Positions 24,090 to 26,503 of a DNA stretch of 26,503 bases are shown piece by piece. The notes under the pieces are model-generated. The model did not search any database. It had not been told where the DNA came from and worked only from the letters and a program-made list of their open reading frames with translations. Both the position numbers and the translations under genes were made by a program. Source of the DNA: a virus. Within the stretch, counting starts at the first letter, position 1, and every line of letters begins with the position of its first letter. Location of the stretch: positions 1 through 26,503 of IMG/VR virus record IMGVR_UViG_3300021512_000009; one strand, given 5' to 3'.

Positions 24090-25349
24090 AATGTTACATC
24101 TAGTGGTGTGGCTGAGCCTACTGCATCTGGTTCATTAGAAGACGATCTTAATGTTCTTCGTTCGATTATGCGCTTGACCAAAGGTTCTACTAATTGGTAT
24201 AGTGATCTGGGAAATTATTTTGATCCCACTAATACTACTAGTGGTAATGCGGAACAAAAGGCGTTGAATCTTACTAACTTAAAGAATAACACGTTGGATT
24301 CAAAGACTGTTATTCTAGCTGTACAAGAAGATAATAGTGGTAATGGTTATACTGTTTCTGGTACTTCAACAGGTGTTTTGCTTACAAGTGCCAATTCAAC
24401 AGTATATAATAAGGCGTATGCGACTGCTACGAATCGTACTGGTGGCTCAAATGGAGCGCTCCCAATTTATGCATCTACCAGTGGTGATTATTGGGACGAA
24501 GGTGGTGCGGATCGTGTTTGCCGTATTGATGTACTAAATTCTGCAAATGATGCGCAGATGCAGGATGCTAGTGGTAATACGATTTATGCTAAGTTTCATG
24601 ATGGTGCGGATCATGGTGGAACTGGTGACGGTACAGATGTATATGTAAAATTTTATGCTAATGATGCAGTATGTGATCTTTCTACAGTTACTGGAACGGT
24701 AAATTCTGTATATTTTATTGTTCCTGAACGTAGGCGTATGACTGATGTAGAAGAATGGGAATGGCAGAGAACTGATTTTGTAAGCTCTTGGGAAGGTGAT
24801 GTAGAGCTTCTTGAAGATATTATGAATTTGTGGAGTTATACTGGTGCAGGAGATGGTATTGATAGCACAGCTGGTTCTTGGACGAATGCTACTGGTAATT
24901 ACCCATTATCTGGTAATCCGTCTGATTTGCAAGCTGCAGCAGATGCGTTAAATGATGCGGCTGGTGATAGAACTTATACTGAGCAGAATTATATTACAAA
25001 TGCTGAAAGTTTTGCGGATTCTTTAGATGCATTGGATCAACAGGTAAAAGATAATGCTGATGCCATTGCTGCTGGTGCGGCTGATAAATATGTTGAAGAG
25101 GTATCTAGCACCATTAGTGCAGGTGTAGAGCATGCATTGCCAGCTGGTTTGACTTATACCCCAGATTCTACATCTGGTCAAGAAGGCAGTAATATGGATG
25201 TGTATGTTGGTGGTCAGTTGCTTGCAGCTGATACTGGTGTTGCCGGTGTAAATGCTGATCGTGATTATGGTGAGACAAGTACTTCTGGCATTACATTCCG
25301 CTTTGATGTACAGGCTGGTAGGAATATTACCTATATGATTAGACAGTAA
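24021..25349 (+). CDS. Tail/baseplate-type structural protein, paralogue 1
   Basis: A 442-aa protein. N-terminus: helical and basic with a conserved start (MARSLIRQLEQIRRSATYDDQ). Middle: Gly/Asp/Thr-rich beta region with YWDEGGADRV and DVYVKFYAN. C-terminal third: helical Ala/Asp-rich region, then a beta domain like that of the preceding small gene. No collagen-like or enzyme motif. The next gene is a paralogue. A structural role in neck, tail or fibre attachment is inferred from position and composition. AGGAGG lies 11 bases upstream of ATG. Confidence 0.8.
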   Translation: MARSLIRQLEQIRRSATYDDQVANVTSSGVAEPTASGSLEDDLNVLRSIMRLTKGSTNWYSDLGNYFDPTNTTSGNAEQKALNLTNLKNNTLDSKTVILAVQEDNSGNGYTVSGTSTGVLLTSANSTVYNKAYATATNRTGGSNGALPIYASTSGDYWDEGGADRVCRIDVLNSANDAQMQDASGNTIYAKFHDGADHGGTGDGTDVYVKFYANDAVCDLSTVTGTVNSVYFIVPERRRMTDVEEWEWQRTDFVSSWEGDVELLEDIMNLWSYTGAGDGIDSTAGSWTNATGNYPLSGNPSDLQAAADALNDAAGDRTYTEQNYITNAESFADSLDALDQQVKDNADAIAAGAADKYVEEVSSTISAGVEHALPAGLTYTPDSTSGQEGSNMDVYVGGQLLAADTGVAGVNADRDYGETSTSGITFRFDVQAGRNITYMIRQ

Positions 25350-25376
25350 AAAATCCAATAAAGGAGAGTATAACAA

Positions 25377-25445
25377 ATGTCTAGAAGTCTATTAACACAG
25401 TTAGAACAAATTAGACGTTCGGCTACTTATGATGATCAAGTAGCT
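25377..25445 (+). repeat. Second copy of the duplicated 5' segment
   Basis: Matches 24021-24089 with only scattered differences over the first 23 codons; see paralogue 1 and 2. Confidence 0.75.
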
Positions 25446-26503
25446 GATGCAGTTTTGAGTACTGTAGCCGAACCGACAGTCTCTGGTTCTCTTGAAGACG
25501 ATCTTAACGTGTTAAGAACGATTATGAGGCTGGTTAAAGGTAGTACTAACTGGTATGATAACTTAGGTAATTATTTCGATCCAACCAATACTACTAGTGG
25601 AAGTGACGAGACTAAATCACTCGATTTGTCTAATTTAAAAAATCATAGTGCGGATGCGAAAACTGTTATCGTACCGGTCGTTTCTGATAATAGCGGTTCT
25701 GGTTATTCAATAAGTGATACACAGGATGGATTTCTAATGAACATTACCACTAGTTATGCTAAAGCCACGGATAGACGTGGACTTCCTATTTATCAAAGTA
25801 CTAGTGGTGATTATTGGGATGAAGGCGGTGCACTGGATGTTTGCGCTGTTGATATCCTTAGTGTAGCTAATAATGCATCCATCACGACTAGTGGTGGTGA
25901 TATAATTTATGGACTATTCCATGATGCTGCTGATCATGGTGGAACTGGGGATGGTACAGATGTATATGTTAAGTTTTATGCAAATGGTTCTCCAGTTGGT
26001 TTTCCTAGTGGATATACTACAACAACTACTACTACGAGTGGTGGTTACACACCACCAAGTGGTGATGATGTTGATTTTGATTTTGGTGGGGGTTATGTAA
26101 CACCAAGTGGTAATTTGGTTAATTTTGATTTTAATGAGTATTCTACTACTGGTGGTATTAAAGTTGTTTATCCTCATAGGAAAGTAATGACTAATGTACA
26201 AGAATATGAATGGTTTAGAACCGATTTTATTACTAAAGTAGAAGGTGACCCGATTTTTGTTGATGATATTAATGATTTATGGAGTTATACTGGAGCAATA
26301 GATGGTAGTGACTCAACAGCTGGTAGTTGGACTTCAACTACTGGCAATTATCCATTTGCTTCTAATCCATCAGATTTACAAGATGCTTTAGATGTTATTA
26401 ATACGGCCCTTGGTAATACGATTTTTACTGAAGGTAATTATATTTCTGATGGTGATCCCATTGCTTCAGGTATTAATGCACTTGATGAGCAAATCAAGGA
26501 TAA
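25377..26503 (+). CDS. Tail/baseplate-type structural protein, paralogue 2 (3' end cut)
   Basis: The reading frame is open from ATG 25377 to the window end (375 codons plus 2 bases), so the gene is partial at its 3' end. It is clearly related to the preceding gene over its whole visible length: MSRSLLTQLEQIRRSATYDD, NWYDNLGNYFDPTNTTSG, YWDEGGALDV, DVYVKFYAN and LWSYTGAIDG. It carries an extra stretch of about 35 residues after DVYVKFYAN with a threonine run (seven Thr) and two copies of a PSG-x-x-V-x-FDF motif that paralogue 1 lacks. AAGGAGAG lies about 8 bases upstream. Confidence 0.82.
   Translation, partial: MSRSLLTQLEQIRRSATYDDQVADAVLSTVAEPTVSGSLEDDLNVLRTIMRLVKGSTNWYDNLGNYFDPTNTTSGSDETKSLDLSNLKNHSADAKTVIVPVVSDNSGSGYSISDTQDGFLMNITTSYAKATDRRGLPIYQSTSGDYWDEGGALDVCAVDILSVANNASITTSGGDIIYGLFHDAADHGGTGDGTDVYVKFYANGSPVGFPSGYTTTTTTTSGGYTPPSGDDVDFDFGGGYVTPSGNLVNFDFNEYSTTGGIKVVYPHRKVMTNVQEYEWFRTDFITKVEGDPIFVDDINDLWSYTGAIDGSDSTAGSWTSTTGNYPFASNPSDLQDALDVINTALGNTIFTEGNYISDGDPIASGINALDEQIKD

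Noticed and set aside
24337-24537. Second-frame open reading frame inside paralogue 1
   Set aside because: Hydrophobic composition arises from the repeated codons of the real frame; no ribosome site.
1-26503. tRNA genes, CRISPR arrays, insertion sequences
   Set aside because: No cloverleaf-like gene, no regularly spaced repeats and no transposase or terminal inverted repeats were recognised; no computational scan was possible.

Overview
The window is a gene-dense, AT-rich stretch of a large tailed double-stranded DNA phage (or a phage-plasmid). Every supported gene is on the + strand. Strong GGAGG-type ribosome sites, frequent TTG/GTG starts, low G+C and an extended -10 promoter suggest a Firmicutes host, but the phage cannot be placed exactly from sequence alone. 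The head-gene order (small terminase candidates, large terminase, portal, protease, scaffold, capsid, neck and tail proteins) is typical of tailed phages. The actin-like ATPase, NusG homologue and nucleotide-metabolism genes point to a large genome.

Layout. 1-2850: a truncated coiled-coil gene, an actin/ParM-like filament ATPase interrupted by a 163-aa mini-intein, and an unknown helical protein that may work with it. 2854-4392: a free-standing homing endonuclease (HEN-A) with four zinc-ribbon repeats, a Vsr-like EDxHD nuclease and a GNAT/Mom-like tail domain. 4452-8572: small accessory genes, namely a GT-A glycosyltransferase-like protein, a cold-shock protein, a dNMP kinase, an HD phosphohydrolase, a small zinc-ribbon protein, a NusG-like transcription factor and unknowns. 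8577-15932: packaging, with a NUMOD3/AT-hook protein, a probable small terminase, a large terminase carrying two inteins (364 and 416 aa), a small membrane protein and the portal. 16012-20333: capsid assembly, with a prohead-protease-like protein, a small beta-rich protein, a scaffold-like coiled-coil protein, a decoration-type protein and the major capsid protein. 20448-21926: a second homing endonuclease (HEN-B) directly after the capsid gene. 21988-26503: neck and tail-type structural genes, ending in two tandem paralogues, the second cut by the window end.

How it works together. The right two thirds is a late morphogenesis cluster: terminase and portal package DNA into a capsid built by protease, scaffold and capsid protein, and the later genes close the head and start the tail. 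The left third looks like takeover and replication support. Superimposed is a set of selfish elements: three inteins in two ATPase genes plus two free-standing nucleases. Two of the inteins split ATP-binding loops (terminase Walker A and actin phosphate-2). Both terminase inteins have lost the acidic residues expected at the catalytic positions of both LAGLIDADG motifs, so their own homing activity is probably dead while splicing residues remain intact.
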